Assembly (NCBI RefSeq): GCF_910578895.1
Contig: NZ_CAJTSC010000052.1
Coordinates: forward strand, 1 to 20,907
From: an uncultured Bacteroides sp.
GTDB lineage: Bacteria > Bacteroidota > Bacteroidia > Bacteroidales > Bacteroidaceae
Length of the DNA: 20,907 bases
Direction of reading: 5' to 3'
Each line of letters opens with the position of its first letter. Position 1 is the first letter of the stretch. Shown one piece after another: positions 6,724 through 15,169 of the stretch. Position numbers and translations under genes: made by a program. The notes under the pieces were generated by a model. The model did not search any database, was not told the origin of the DNA, and saw only the letters and a program-made list of their open reading frames with translations.

Positions 6724-8379
6724 ATGGTAGAAAGATTTTTATCGCAAACGTCCTTTGCATCGCAAGAGGACTTTATCAAGAACTTCAAGATTAACGTACC
6801 GGAGAACTTCAACTTCGGCTATGACATAGTGGATGCCTGGGCCGCCGAACAACCCGACAAACCCGCACTGCTTTGGACAAACGACAAAGGAGAACAAATC
6901 CAGTTCTCATTTGCCGACATGAAACGGTATACGGACATGACGGCTTCCTATTTCCAAAGTCTCGGCATCGGACACGGCGACATGGTGATGCTCATCCTGA
7001 AGCGCCGTTACGAATTCTGGTTCAGTATCATCGCACTGCATAAACTGGGTGCCGTTGTCATCCCCGCCACACACTTGCTCACCAAGAAAGATATCGTTTA
7101 TCGCTGCAACGCCGCCGACATCAAGATGATTGTCTGTGCAGGCGAAAGCGTCATTACCGACCATATCACCGCCGCCATGCCGGACTCTCCGAGCGTGAAG
7201 AAACTGGTCAGTGTGGGTCCGGAGATAGCCGACGGTTTTGAAGACTTCCACAAAGGCATGGCAAATGCCGCCCCTTTCACAAGACCGGAACATGCCAACA
7301 GCAACGATGATATCTCTCTGATGTACTTCACCAGCGGCACTACCGGCGAACCGAAAATGGTGGCCCATGACTTCACTTACCCGTTGGGACACATCGTTAC
7401 CGGAAGTTTCTGGCATAATCTGCACGAAAACAGCCTTCACCTCACCATTGCCGACACGGGCTGGGGTAAAGCCGTATGGGGCAAGCTGTACGGACAATGG
7501 ATAGCCGGTGCCAATATCTTTGTTTACGACCATGAGAAATTCACTCCCGCCGACATATTGACAAAGATACAGGACTATCATGTCACCTCACTTTGCGCTC
7601 CGCCTACCATCTTCCGCTTCTTAATCCACGAAGATTTGACGAAGTACAATCTCTCTTCGCTGCAATATTGCACCATTGCTGGAGAAGCGTTGAACCCCGC
7701 CGTATTCGATACGTTCAAGAAACTGACAGGCATCAAACTGATGGAGGGTTTCGGGCAGACCGAAACAACCCTTACCGTTGCCACCATGCCGTGGATGCAA
7801 CCCAAACCGGGCAGCATGGGATTGCCCAACCCGCAATACAACGTAGACCTGATAGACTATGACGGTCGTTCCGTAGAGGCCGGCGAACAAGGACAGATTG
7901 TAATCCGTACCGACAAAGGAAAACCGCTCGGTCTATTCAAGGAATATTATCGGGATGCCAACCGCACCCGTGAAGCCTGGCACGACAACGTTTACTATAC
8001 CGGTGACGTTGCCTGGAAGGACGAGGACGGTTATCTATGGTTTGTAGGACGTGCCGATGATGTTATCAAAAGCAGCGGTTACCGCATCGGTCCGTTCGAG
8101 GTGGAAAGCGCGCTGATGACCCACCCGGCAGTAATAGAATGCGCCATTACCGGAGTTCCGGATGAAATCCGTGGACAAGTGGTGAAAGCCACCATCGTAT
8201 TGTCCAAAGAGTATAAGGAGCGCGCCGGCGAGGAATTGGTCAAGGAGTTGCAGAACCATGTAAAGAAGGTGACCGCACCCTACAAATATCCTCGCGTCAT
8301 AGAATTTGTAGACGAACTTCCCAAGACCATCAGCGGTAAAATACGCCGGGTGGAAATCCGGAAGAATGATGAGAAATAG
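6724..8379 (+). CDS. AMP-forming acyl-CoA synthetase (ACSM/Acs-like)
   Basis: A 551-residue member of the adenylate-forming family. It activates a carboxylic acid with ATP to an acyl-adenylate, then transfers it to CoA. Core motifs in order are YFTSGTTGEPKMVAHD (201-216, ATP loop), GFGQTET (342-348), YTGDVAWKDEDGY (425-437), the hinge region GRADDVIKSSGYRIGPFEVE (442-461), and the C-terminal catalytic lysine K539 in PKTISGKIRR. Length and motifs resemble medium-chain acyl-CoA synthetases as much as acetyl-CoA synthetase, so the acid could be acetate, propionate, a branched-chain or an aryl acid. It has no signal peptide and is therefore cytoplasmic. It follows the HTH-cupin regulator in the same unit. 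Confidence 0.88.
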   Translation: MVERFLSQTSFASQEDFIKNFKINVPENFNFGYDIVDAWAAEQPDKPALLWTNDKGEQIQFSFADMKRYTDMTASYFQSLGIGHGDMVMLILKRRYEFWFSIIALHKLGAVVIPATHLLTKKDIVYRCNAADIKMIVCAGESVITDHITAAMPDSPSVKKLVSVGPEIADGFEDFHKGMANAAPFTRPEHANSNDDISLMYFTSGTTGEPKMVAHDFTYPLGHIVTGSFWHNLHENSLHLTIADTGWGKAVWGKLYGQWIAGANIFVYDHEKFTPADILTKIQDYHVTSLCAPPTIFRFLIHEDLTKYNLSSLQYCTIAGEALNPAVFDTFKKLTGIKLMEGFGQTETTLTVATMPWMQPKPGSMGLPNPQYNVDLIDYDGRSVEAGEQGQIVIRTDKGKPLGLFKEYYRDANRTREAWHDNVYYTGDVAWKDEDGYLWFVGRADDVIKSSGYRIGPFEVESALMTHPAVIECAITGVPDEIRGQVVKATIVLSKEYKERAGEELVKELQNHVKKVTAPYKYPRVIEFVDELPKTISGKIRRVEIRKNDEK

Positions 8380-8404
8380 TTGTTTCGGAACAATTACAGA
8401 CACA

Positions 8405-8434
8405 AAAGGTCGTTTCTTCACAGGAACGACCTTT
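8405..8434. terminator. bidirectional terminator between convergent operons
   Basis: A perfect 10-bp stem, AAAGGTCGTT (8405-8414) with AACGACCTTT (8425-8434), has a 10-nt loop. It is followed by TCTTTA-type T-richness on + and by TTTTG on -. It ends the acyl-CoA synthetase unit (26 nt after its stop) and, in the other direction, the glycan-uptake operon. Confidence 0.85.
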
Positions 8435-8482
8435 CTTTAAGTCTAATTTCACCAATAAGAAATATCACTATTTCCGGTTTCT

Positions 8483-10090
8483 TCAGTCATGAGGTTGTGG
8501 ATTAGCGTTTGTATTCTTTTCGTAAATCTTGAAATCTGCTAAATACAAAGACTCATCCTTCAAACCAGTGGGAGGGAATTTTCCTCCATAGTCTGTCTCA
8601 AGATGGCCACCCCCGTAATTACGGTAAATCCCGAATTTATTTCGTATATTAGTTGCCCCCTTACGCCACATATCAATATTGGACATCGTTTTTTCCGCGA
8701 GTACCTTGCCGTCTCTGATACGTGTCATTTTGATGTAATACGAACCATTATGTGTGTAATATATTTCAGATGTAACCTGTATCCATTCGTCTTCAAAATC
8801 GCTTAGAGGCAATTTGTTGATGAAATACCCTTTGTTGGTACTGCTGTTATCGCCATTGTGTCCGACTTCTACACGAGAATTCTTACCATTTGCATCATCG
8901 GCGCGCAAGGTAATGGTTATCAAAGGACTACCATTGTTTCCTTCTTGCGCTTTCAACTGATGGATATGAGTAAAACCTTTTGTAGGGCGGAAACCTTTAG
9001 GTATTTTAAATTTCCACTCTATCTTTTGCCACTCTTCCCAATTGCCGTTCATGTGGTATTTTCCACTTCCTGTCCGCGATTTCATCTCGTTACGCATACG
9101 GTCGTCTATTTTGCCACGGTCACCATCCAACACAAGGATATTGCCGTCTGCATCACTTGAAGCATGAACATTGAATTTGAATACCCATTGTCCCAATCCT
9201 TTGTCTTCTACGACCTCAATATGTGTATCGTCATTATGGTCTTTCCCTCCGCCGTTATTGGGATGTTCAGTATATTCGAAATCATATTTTTTCATATATG
9301 CATCCACCGCCTGCCATCCTACCAAAGAAGCGGCAGCTTGCATTTCCGCTTGCAATTTCCAAGCATTTACTTCCTCTTTATCGGTCTTTACGGTAATCTT
9401 TGATGTTTGTGCACTGACTTCATCAACAGCACCATTGGGCAAATAGACAGTCGTTATTTCCATCGTTCCGTTTTCAGGGAATAACTGTAAAGTCATTTCT
9501 TTGTCTTTTTCGAAATCCAAGGTTATTTCTTTGGATTCACCGTTTACGTCAGTGTATTTCAAAGAACTGTATTTTGCATCCTTATAATTATCAGCCCATT
9601 TAAAACGTAACACATAGTCTTCCGGACTCCAATCAATAACCGTGATACCGGGATTTTTCAATGCAGCTCTATATTTTTCACCGTAAATGCTGACAGGCGA
9701 TCCTATCCATTTAGGGGAATTCATTTTTTTATCTTCAGAGTAAGCGACAAAACTGAAAGTCAGTGTACCTTCTTCCAGGTTATCGATGTAGAATTCATTG
9801 GGCTTTTCTTCTTGTGAAACAGTCATAGCAACCACAGCAGACTTCTTTTCGCTTCCTACAGTCCAACTTACTTCACATTGTTTAGCACGTGAATCGGAAT
9901 ACTTATACTCTACCTTTATCCGTTCATTTCCGGGATACACCTTAATGTTATCGAACTTCTCCAGACTGGCTTTTTCCTCCTCTTGCGGGGGAGTAACCGG
10001 TTCTTCCGGCTCGCTCTTCGAGTCGGAACAAGCCAGTACCAAACATCCGGCAATCCAGGTTATCAACAACTTGTTATACCAATTTCCCAT
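8483..10090 (-). CDS. DUF4998-type lipoprotein with lyase-like jelly-roll
   Basis: A 535-residue lipoprotein: signal peptide with lipobox LVLAC, acylated Cys21, then an acidic linker (22-42). Residues 43-235 are two beta-rich repeats of DUF4998 type. Residues 245-530 look like a concanavalin-A jelly-roll. In that part I see R333-N-E335-M-K337, H375-I-H377 and K485-F-G-I-Y489, which resemble the R-x-E-x-R, Q-x-H and K-x-G-x-Y motifs of PL7-type alginate lyases. A polysaccharide lyase acting on a uronic-acid glycan is therefore possible but inferred. It is the last gene of the SusC/SusD operon and a paralog of the gene before it. A terminator hairpin in the 130-nt gap should lower its expression. 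Surface location is likely. Confidence 0.8.
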   Translation of the reverse strand: MGNWYNKLLITWIAGCLVLACSDSKSEPEEPVTPPQEEEKASLEKFDNIKVYPGNERIKVEYKYSDSRAKQCEVSWTVGSEKKSAVVAMTVSQEEKPNEFYIDNLEEGTLTFSFVAYSEDKKMNSPKWIGSPVSIYGEKYRAALKNPGITVIDWSPEDYVLRFKWADNYKDAKYSSLKYTDVNGESKEITLDFEKDKEMTLQLFPENGTMEITTVYLPNGAVDEVSAQTSKITVKTDKEEVNAWKLQAEMQAAASLVGWQAVDAYMKKYDFEYTEHPNNGGGKDHNDDTHIEVVEDKGLGQWVFKFNVHASSDADGNILVLDGDRGKIDDRMRNEMKSRTGSGKYHMNGNWEEWQKIEWKFKIPKGFRPTKGFTHIHQLKAQEGNNGSPLITITLRADDANGKNSRVEVGHNGDNSSTNKGYFINKLPLSDFEDEWIQVTSEIYYTHNGSYYIKMTRIRDGKVLAEKTMSNIDMWRKGATNIRNKFGIYRNYGGGHLETDYGGKFPPTGLKDESLYLADFKIYEKNTNANPQPHD

Positions 10091-10135
10091 ACGTTATCTT
10101 GTTTTTCATGGTTATACAAAATATCATGCAAGGTA

Positions 10136-10199
10136 TTAAAAAAAGAAGAGTGTCAAAATCGATAACATTATTCTTTTTATCTGCCATTTGACACTCTTC
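10136..10199 (-). terminator. hairpin terminator between the two paralogs
   Basis: A perfect 13-bp inverted repeat, GAAGAGTGTCAAA (10145-10157) and TTTGACACTCTTC (10187-10199), has a 29-nt loop. Read on the minus strand it is followed at once by seven T, as in an intrinsic terminator. It lies between the two DUF4998-type genes, so the distal gene probably depends on readthrough. Confidence 0.75.
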
Positions 10200-10220
10200 A
10201 AATTTCGTTCTACGAATTTA

Positions 10221-11849
10221 CTAAGGATTTACCGCAACCGGACTGTCATTGTTCTGGTTTTTCTCAAAAATTCTTATATCATCCAGATATACAGATACCG
10301 TTTCAATGCCGGAAGTCGGGAACATACCTTTAAAGTTATCTTTTATTTTACCTTTGAACCATCTGCGGATACCGAAGTAGGCACGCATATCGATGCAGTT
10401 CTCACGCCACAATTCAACATTGGTCTTTGTTTCATTTACGATAACCTTACCGTCGCTCACACGTTCCATTTTGACTTTCAATGTACCTTGGTAAGAATAA
10501 AGAACTTCAACAGTAACATGTACCCATTCATTTCTGAAATCATCCATATTCAATTTGTCCACCAACTTTGCATTGTTTCCGTTTGCTTTGAAATTACCGT
10601 TATGTATAATCTGGAAACAGGCATTCTTTCCATCCTTATCATCTCCATTAGCATTGAGAGCAATCACAGGATTGCCTTTTCTCTCTCCACCGTCTTCTTT
10701 AGGAATGAGATAGAAAAGATGACAACGCTCATTGATGGGCTTGAAATCCGCCGGTATCTTCATGTACCAATCATAAATCACCGTTTCACCATAGTTGCCA
10801 CAAACGTCATGGTTACCGGCACCGGTTTGCGGACTGAACTGATTGACTTGGCGGTCTTCATTGTTACCCGCTTTCATAGCATCGTCCAGACACTTGATGC
10901 TTCCGTCATCGTTGGCTTCCGCATGTGCTGTAAGTTTATATACATACTTACCTCTGGCTGCATCGTTCACAAATTCGATATGTGTACCGATATCACCGGG
11001 ACTATTTTTACTTACATTATCTCCTTCCGGATGTTCAACATAGTCATATTTAAACTGTTTCATGTAAGTATCCGCATCTTGCCAAGTGGTCCATGCAGCA
11101 GCCTCTTGGGGTACTGTCATGTTTGCTGTCAGAACCCAAGGTTTCTCACCTTCCGCTGCCGTATTGAACGGTTCGCTGAATGGAATAATAAATTCATCAA
11201 TAGCACCTTCTGCGGGAAGATAGATCGTGGCGTACGTGAAAGAACCGAATTCAGGAAAATCAGGCAATACTGCCTTTTTTTCCTTATTTACTTCTGCCCT
11301 TATCTCACGTTCTTCATCATTCACGTCAATATATTTAAGTATATAGGCTACGGCTCCTTCATAGTTACTGGTCCAATACAGGGTCAATGCCTGTTCTATC
11401 GGATTAAAACTGTAGGAACTGACGTTTGTGTTTAGCAATGTAGATACATATTTGTCTCCATAAACCGTAGCACTAACACTTGTTTTCAATGAAGGATACT
11501 CCAAATCTGCAGTACAAGTATTGAAGTCAAAACTGAAGGTTGTCTCTTCCAAATCTTCTATAAAGAAAGAATTGGGAGTTTCGCCGGTTGTGTTGGTTAT
11601 ATCCACTACTTTAGATTCTTTACCCATATTCCAGGATATTTGGCACTTAGCTACTTTAGGGTCTGTCACCCAATAGTCTACACGTACCCGATATCGTCCG
11701 GAAAAGATTTTTATGGAATCAAATTTCGCCGAATAAATTGTTTCTCCTTGTTGCAGATATTGGTCATGCAGGTCGTTCATGTCCGAACAAGCGACAACAG
11801 CCACTCCCGAGAGGACAAACATCAACATCTTAATATACCATTTTTTCAT
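10221..11849 (-). CDS. DUF4998-type lipoprotein, probable glycan-binding paralog
   Basis: A 542-residue lipoprotein with lipobox VVAC and Cys21, then CSDMND. It aligns along its length with the next gene downstream: beta-rich DUF4998-type repeats (about 43-235) and a C-terminal jelly-roll (about 240-535) ending in a similar strand, VYLDDIRIFEKN. The three lyase-like motifs of its sister are altered: V335-N-Q337-F-S339 replaces R-N-E-M-K, H377-L-F379 replaces H-I-H, and Y491-F-G-I-R495 replaces K-F-G-I-Y. I infer a non-catalytic surface binding protein helping SusC/SusD capture a glycan. It lies 26 nt after the DUF5000-type gene, so it is in the same operon. Confidence 0.8.
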   Translation of the reverse strand: MKKWYIKMLMFVLSGVAVVACSDMNDLHDQYLQQGETIYSAKFDSIKIFSGRYRVRVDYWVTDPKVAKCQISWNMGKESKVVDITNTTGETPNSFFIEDLEETTFSFDFNTCTADLEYPSLKTSVSATVYGDKYVSTLLNTNVSSYSFNPIEQALTLYWTSNYEGAVAYILKYIDVNDEEREIRAEVNKEKKAVLPDFPEFGSFTYATIYLPAEGAIDEFIIPFSEPFNTAAEGEKPWVLTANMTVPQEAAAWTTWQDADTYMKQFKYDYVEHPEGDNVSKNSPGDIGTHIEFVNDAARGKYVYKLTAHAEANDDGSIKCLDDAMKAGNNEDRQVNQFSPQTGAGNHDVCGNYGETVIYDWYMKIPADFKPINERCHLFYLIPKEDGGERKGNPVIALNANGDDKDGKNACFQIIHNGNFKANGNNAKLVDKLNMDDFRNEWVHVTVEVLYSYQGTLKVKMERVSDGKVIVNETKTNVELWRENCIDMRAYFGIRRWFKGKIKDNFKGMFPTSGIETVSVYLDDIRIFEKNQNNDSPVAVNP

Positions 11850-11875
11850 AATGTCTTACTTTTAATTAGTTTGGC

Positions 11876-13129
11876 TTATTCTGCACTCTCTTCACCGTTT
11901 CCCCCATTGTATCCTTCGGGTTGCCCCCACATTTCCAACTCGGAAATATGAATCATTTCCGTACCGCCCCAAGTTTCAAGAATATCGAAACGAATGTAAC
12001 GTACATCCGTAGCAAGTTCTACAGGGAATGTGAATTCCTCACCACCCGGACCACGCAATTCATCCTCTGGAGAAGCCTGCTCTAAAGGAAGCCCGGAAGG
12101 CTTATATGATTCGAAATACCCCAAGAAAATCCATTGGTCATCAGGATTTGTTGCCGTCATGGACACATTTCGGCTCTTCGAACCATATACCTCGAACCGT
12201 TTCGGGTTACCGTGTTCATAGGCCCAACCATTACCACGTTGATAGACTTTCATACGACTCAATGTATATACCTGTCTCATATCAAATGTAAAACGTACGG
12301 GGAATGGGTCACCACCCGGAGTATGGAAGAAGTTGTTGCTGGCCCCTTTTGCAGCCATATTAATACCATCCCATAATTTTGTAATCGGATAACTCTTTGA
12401 ATATTCCCTATATGGGATATTCGGGTCACCATTCCATTTATTCCAATATGTGTTCCCGTCAATTCTTTCTTCATAAAGAGGGAGACACTCCTGTGACAAT
12501 GCGTCTGTCTTATTACCATATTGATCGGAGATGGTTACAAAGAAAGTGACAGGTTCTGCATCGAAACCGCGTACAGCTGCCGAACCGTCAACTCCGGAGG
12601 AATAGAAATTCTGCACATCTTCCAATACGTCACTTCCTTCGGTAATCGGAGTAGAGACAGAAACGATGATGTCCTTCATTTCCGGATTCTGCCAAGTCAG
12701 TTTGGCACCACCAAAATCACTCGTAATGTTCAAAGTCTCGTATACATCAAAAATAGGTGCACGTTTTGGTGTGAATTTTACGGTTGTCGGTTCGGATAAG
12801 TTTTGACTTTTATCTATGGCATACAATACAGCCGAATGTTCAATTCCCAAGGCAAATCCCTCCAGAGTAATTTCACGGGCATATCCGGATACCATTACCG
12901 ACATTTCTTTACCAGTGTCTAACGTATATTTGGCCATTACCCCCATTAAGTCGGGATCATCGGGAATTGTGTAAGCCAAAGTCACACCGCCACCGAATGC
13001 TTCTTTAGTGGTGACATTAGTCACAGGACCCGGAGCGATATTGTCAGTTGGATATTGTCCGACACTTTCCTCATTGCATGAAGTCATAAAGGCAAGTACC
13101 AACCCTAAAAATAATATATGTTTTTTCAT
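11876..13129 (-). CDS. DUF4959/DUF5126/DUF5000-type surface glycan-binding lipoprotein
   Basis: A 417-residue lipoprotein with lipobox MTSC and Cys18. The architecture fits the Bacteroides three-domain family: DUF4959 (about 20-120, fibronectin-like), DUF5126 (about 123-220), and DUF5000 (about 225-403), which looks like a galactose-binding or discoidin-type domain. The supporting segment is RFTFDMRQVYTLSRMKVYQR, with the strand YIRFDILETWGG later. Proteins of this type sit next to SusC/SusD pairs and are thought to bind glycans on the cell surface; no catalytic residues are apparent. The C-terminus ends in a Gly/Asn/Glu-rich tail. The gaps of 20 nt to susD and 26 nt to the following gene indicate one operon. 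Confidence 0.85.
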   Translation of the reverse strand: MKKHILFLGLVLAFMTSCNEESVGQYPTDNIAPGPVTNVTTKEAFGGGVTLAYTIPDDPDLMGVMAKYTLDTGKEMSVMVSGYAREITLEGFALGIEHSAVLYAIDKSQNLSEPTTVKFTPKRAPIFDVYETLNITSDFGGAKLTWQNPEMKDIIVSVSTPITEGSDVLEDVQNFYSSGVDGSAAVRGFDAEPVTFFVTISDQYGNKTDALSQECLPLYEERIDGNTYWNKWNGDPNIPYREYSKSYPITKLWDGINMAAKGASNNFFHTPGGDPFPVRFTFDMRQVYTLSRMKVYQRGNGWAYEHGNPKRFEVYGSKSRNVSMTATNPDDQWIFLGYFESYKPSGLPLEQASPEDELRGPGGEEFTFPVELATDVRYIRFDILETWGGTEMIHISELEMWGQPEGYNGGNGEESAE

Positions 13130-13149
13130 CTTTCTACAATTTTAAAATT

Positions 13150-15165
13150 TTAATAGCCAGGATTCTGAGTCAAATTCGGATTGACATTGATATCACCCTC
13201 TTTGATGGGCCATAAATAATCACGTAAGGAGAAGGAAACGTTATAAACGGTACGAACCGTATAATAAGACACATTGTCGGCTCCGTCACAGTTCCATCCT
13301 TTAATAGGCTTATTCATTTCTTGCATGATGTCATAGCGATCTACTCGTGAACCGCCACTCCAACGCCGCATGTCGTAATAATAATGTCCCTCCAGCGCCA
13401 ACTCAATACAACGTTCCTGATGAATAATATCACGCAAACCGTTTTTGGTCATGAATTTATCCGGTTTTGTTGAATATTTTGTCCAGCTATCCGCTACGCC
13501 TTCCAAACCTGCACGTTCACGGATTGGATCAATCCAATTCTCCCAGATATCAGCTGTCGGTTGATCCATAGTCTCATTTAAAGCCTCAGCATATAATAAA
13601 TAAAGGTCTGCCAAACGCATATTGGGCCATTGATAACCGGATATTGACCAACCGGTTTGAGCTGTATTAAGAGCGGTTTTATAATTGATAAGTTTCTTCG
13701 TGAAGTAGCCGGTTACAGAATAATATTGTTCCCCACTACGTCCTGCAGGATTACTCGCCAAGTCGTCAGGAGTAGATAAACAGTGTAGTGTGTATTGATA
13801 GTTCTCGGCACATTCTCCGGCAGGAGCAGTAACTTGACTACCTAAACCAAACCATTTGCCACCATTGAAACCCATACTACCATAAAAACGCGGTTCACGA
13901 TGCAAATGCAAATAAGGTACGGTCATGCCCGGTTCCATTTCCAAATAGTCTCCTTCCGGAACCGTAGTAGTTAAATAACGATTACTATACCAACCATTTT
14001 GGTCCCATTCGATATCCTCTTCGATAGGTACCCCTTTCTCAGTATAAAAATTTTCCGCAGTAGCCAAAGTGGGCGTCAACTGTCCTCTCGGGTTACGGGC
14101 ACGAATGGGTAATGTAATAGCAGGCATGGCATAAGTTTGAACATTATTCGTACTGTTTTTGGGATCTGCCCAAATAATTTCCTTATTGTTCTCTTCCTCC
14201 GTTATAATCGTAGAAGTCTGCAAAATAAGACGCATTTCCTCTGAAATATTGGGTATGATGGTCAATTCCGGATTGTAATCGAATAATTTATGACCTGCTT
14301 CATGGCAGATGTCAATAGCTTCCTTACAGGCTTTGGTAGCATCCTCCCAACGTTTCTTCCTTTCCTCTTCCGAGCAAGCAGGGAAAAGCTTTATACCACG
14401 GGAATCCACAAAGTTTTCGTACATGGTGTTTTCTGCATAGAACGGACTTGCAATATGTACCATAATTTTGGCACGTATGGCTGCAGCAATAGGTAAGGTG
14501 ATACGTCCGTTTTGGAAAGCGTCATCGGGAGTCAACGGCAATGGAGGTTCCACTATGTCTAAATCAAGATCTTCCACCGCTTCACCATAAACAGCCTCGT
14601 CCAACAATTGTAGTACGTAGTCGATACATTCATTTATTGGGGAACGGAATTGGAGTACCATTTCAGGAGAGGCATCCATAGAGAGGTTTTCTTTCTGCAA
14701 TATGACAGGTCCGTAATGCTGGATTAAATACCAATGATAGTATGCTTTCAAGAATTTCACCTCAGCCATCCAACGATTAAGTTCTGAACCGTTCAAATCC
14801 CGAATCAGATGGGCATTTTCAAGGAAAGTATTACATGCACGGATAGCTTTGTACATATTGTCCCACTCTGCCAGTTTAGGACTGGAGACACTATTACCTT
14901 CCAAAGTGATTTTTACACCATCCTCACGATTGCGAAAATAAGTCGTTACTTCCGTTCCACAAGAACGTCCGATAGATTTTGTTTCATGCCCCAAATAGGG
15001 TAAATAGGAATAACATGTAGCTAAGTACTTTTCAGCGCTGAGCTTATCGCGGAACGCATATTCGATGGTTCCCACCTTTTCAGGAACTACATCCAAATAA
15101 TTACAAGATGTTGTTGTTCCCAACAAAGCTAAAATAATCAGATTTTTTATTTTCATAAAATTCAT
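13150..15165 (-). CDS. SusD/RagB-like nutrient-uptake lipoprotein
   Basis: A 671-residue outer-membrane lipoprotein that caps the SusC transporter and binds the glycan. Signal peptide with lipobox TTSC and Cys21. A second ATG three codons in (15156) would put the Cys at 18 and fits the usual short MKIKN start equally well. The N-terminal TPR-like region contains the helix of the FLKAYYHWYLIQHYG type. The C-terminal SusD domain includes MRLADLYLLYAEALNE, and the ending LWPIKEGDINVNPNLTQNP is typical. At about 670 residues it is on the long side for the family. Its start is 4 nt after the SusC stop (13 nt for the inner ATG), so the two are tightly coupled. Confidence 0.95.
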   Translation of the reverse strand: MNFMKIKNLIILALLGTTTSCNYLDVVPEKVGTIEYAFRDKLSAEKYLATCYSYLPYLGHETKSIGRSCGTEVTTYFRNREDGVKITLEGNSVSSPKLAEWDNMYKAIRACNTFLENAHLIRDLNGSELNRWMAEVKFLKAYYHWYLIQHYGPVILQKENLSMDASPEMVLQFRSPINECIDYVLQLLDEAVYGEAVEDLDLDIVEPPLPLTPDDAFQNGRITLPIAAAIRAKIMVHIASPFYAENTMYENFVDSRGIKLFPACSEEERKKRWEDATKACKEAIDICHEAGHKLFDYNPELTIIPNISEEMRLILQTSTIITEEENNKEIIWADPKNSTNNVQTYAMPAITLPIRARNPRGQLTPTLATAENFYTEKGVPIEEDIEWDQNGWYSNRYLTTTVPEGDYLEMEPGMTVPYLHLHREPRFYGSMGFNGGKWFGLGSQVTAPAGECAENYQYTLHCLSTPDDLASNPAGRSGEQYYSVTGYFTKKLINYKTALNTAQTGWSISGYQWPNMRLADLYLLYAEALNETMDQPTADIWENWIDPIRERAGLEGVADSWTKYSTKPDKFMTKNGLRDIIHQERCIELALEGHYYYDMRRWSGGSRVDRYDIMQEMNKPIKGWNCDGADNVSYYTVRTVYNVSFSLRDYLWPIKEGDINVNPNLTQNPGY

Positions 15166-15169
15166 TGTA

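Noticed and set aside
10188..11435. A 415-codon plus-strand frame inside the DUF4998-type gene
   Set aside because: The opposite strand encodes a clear lipoprotein with a paralog next door; the plus frame has no homologous counterpart of its own.
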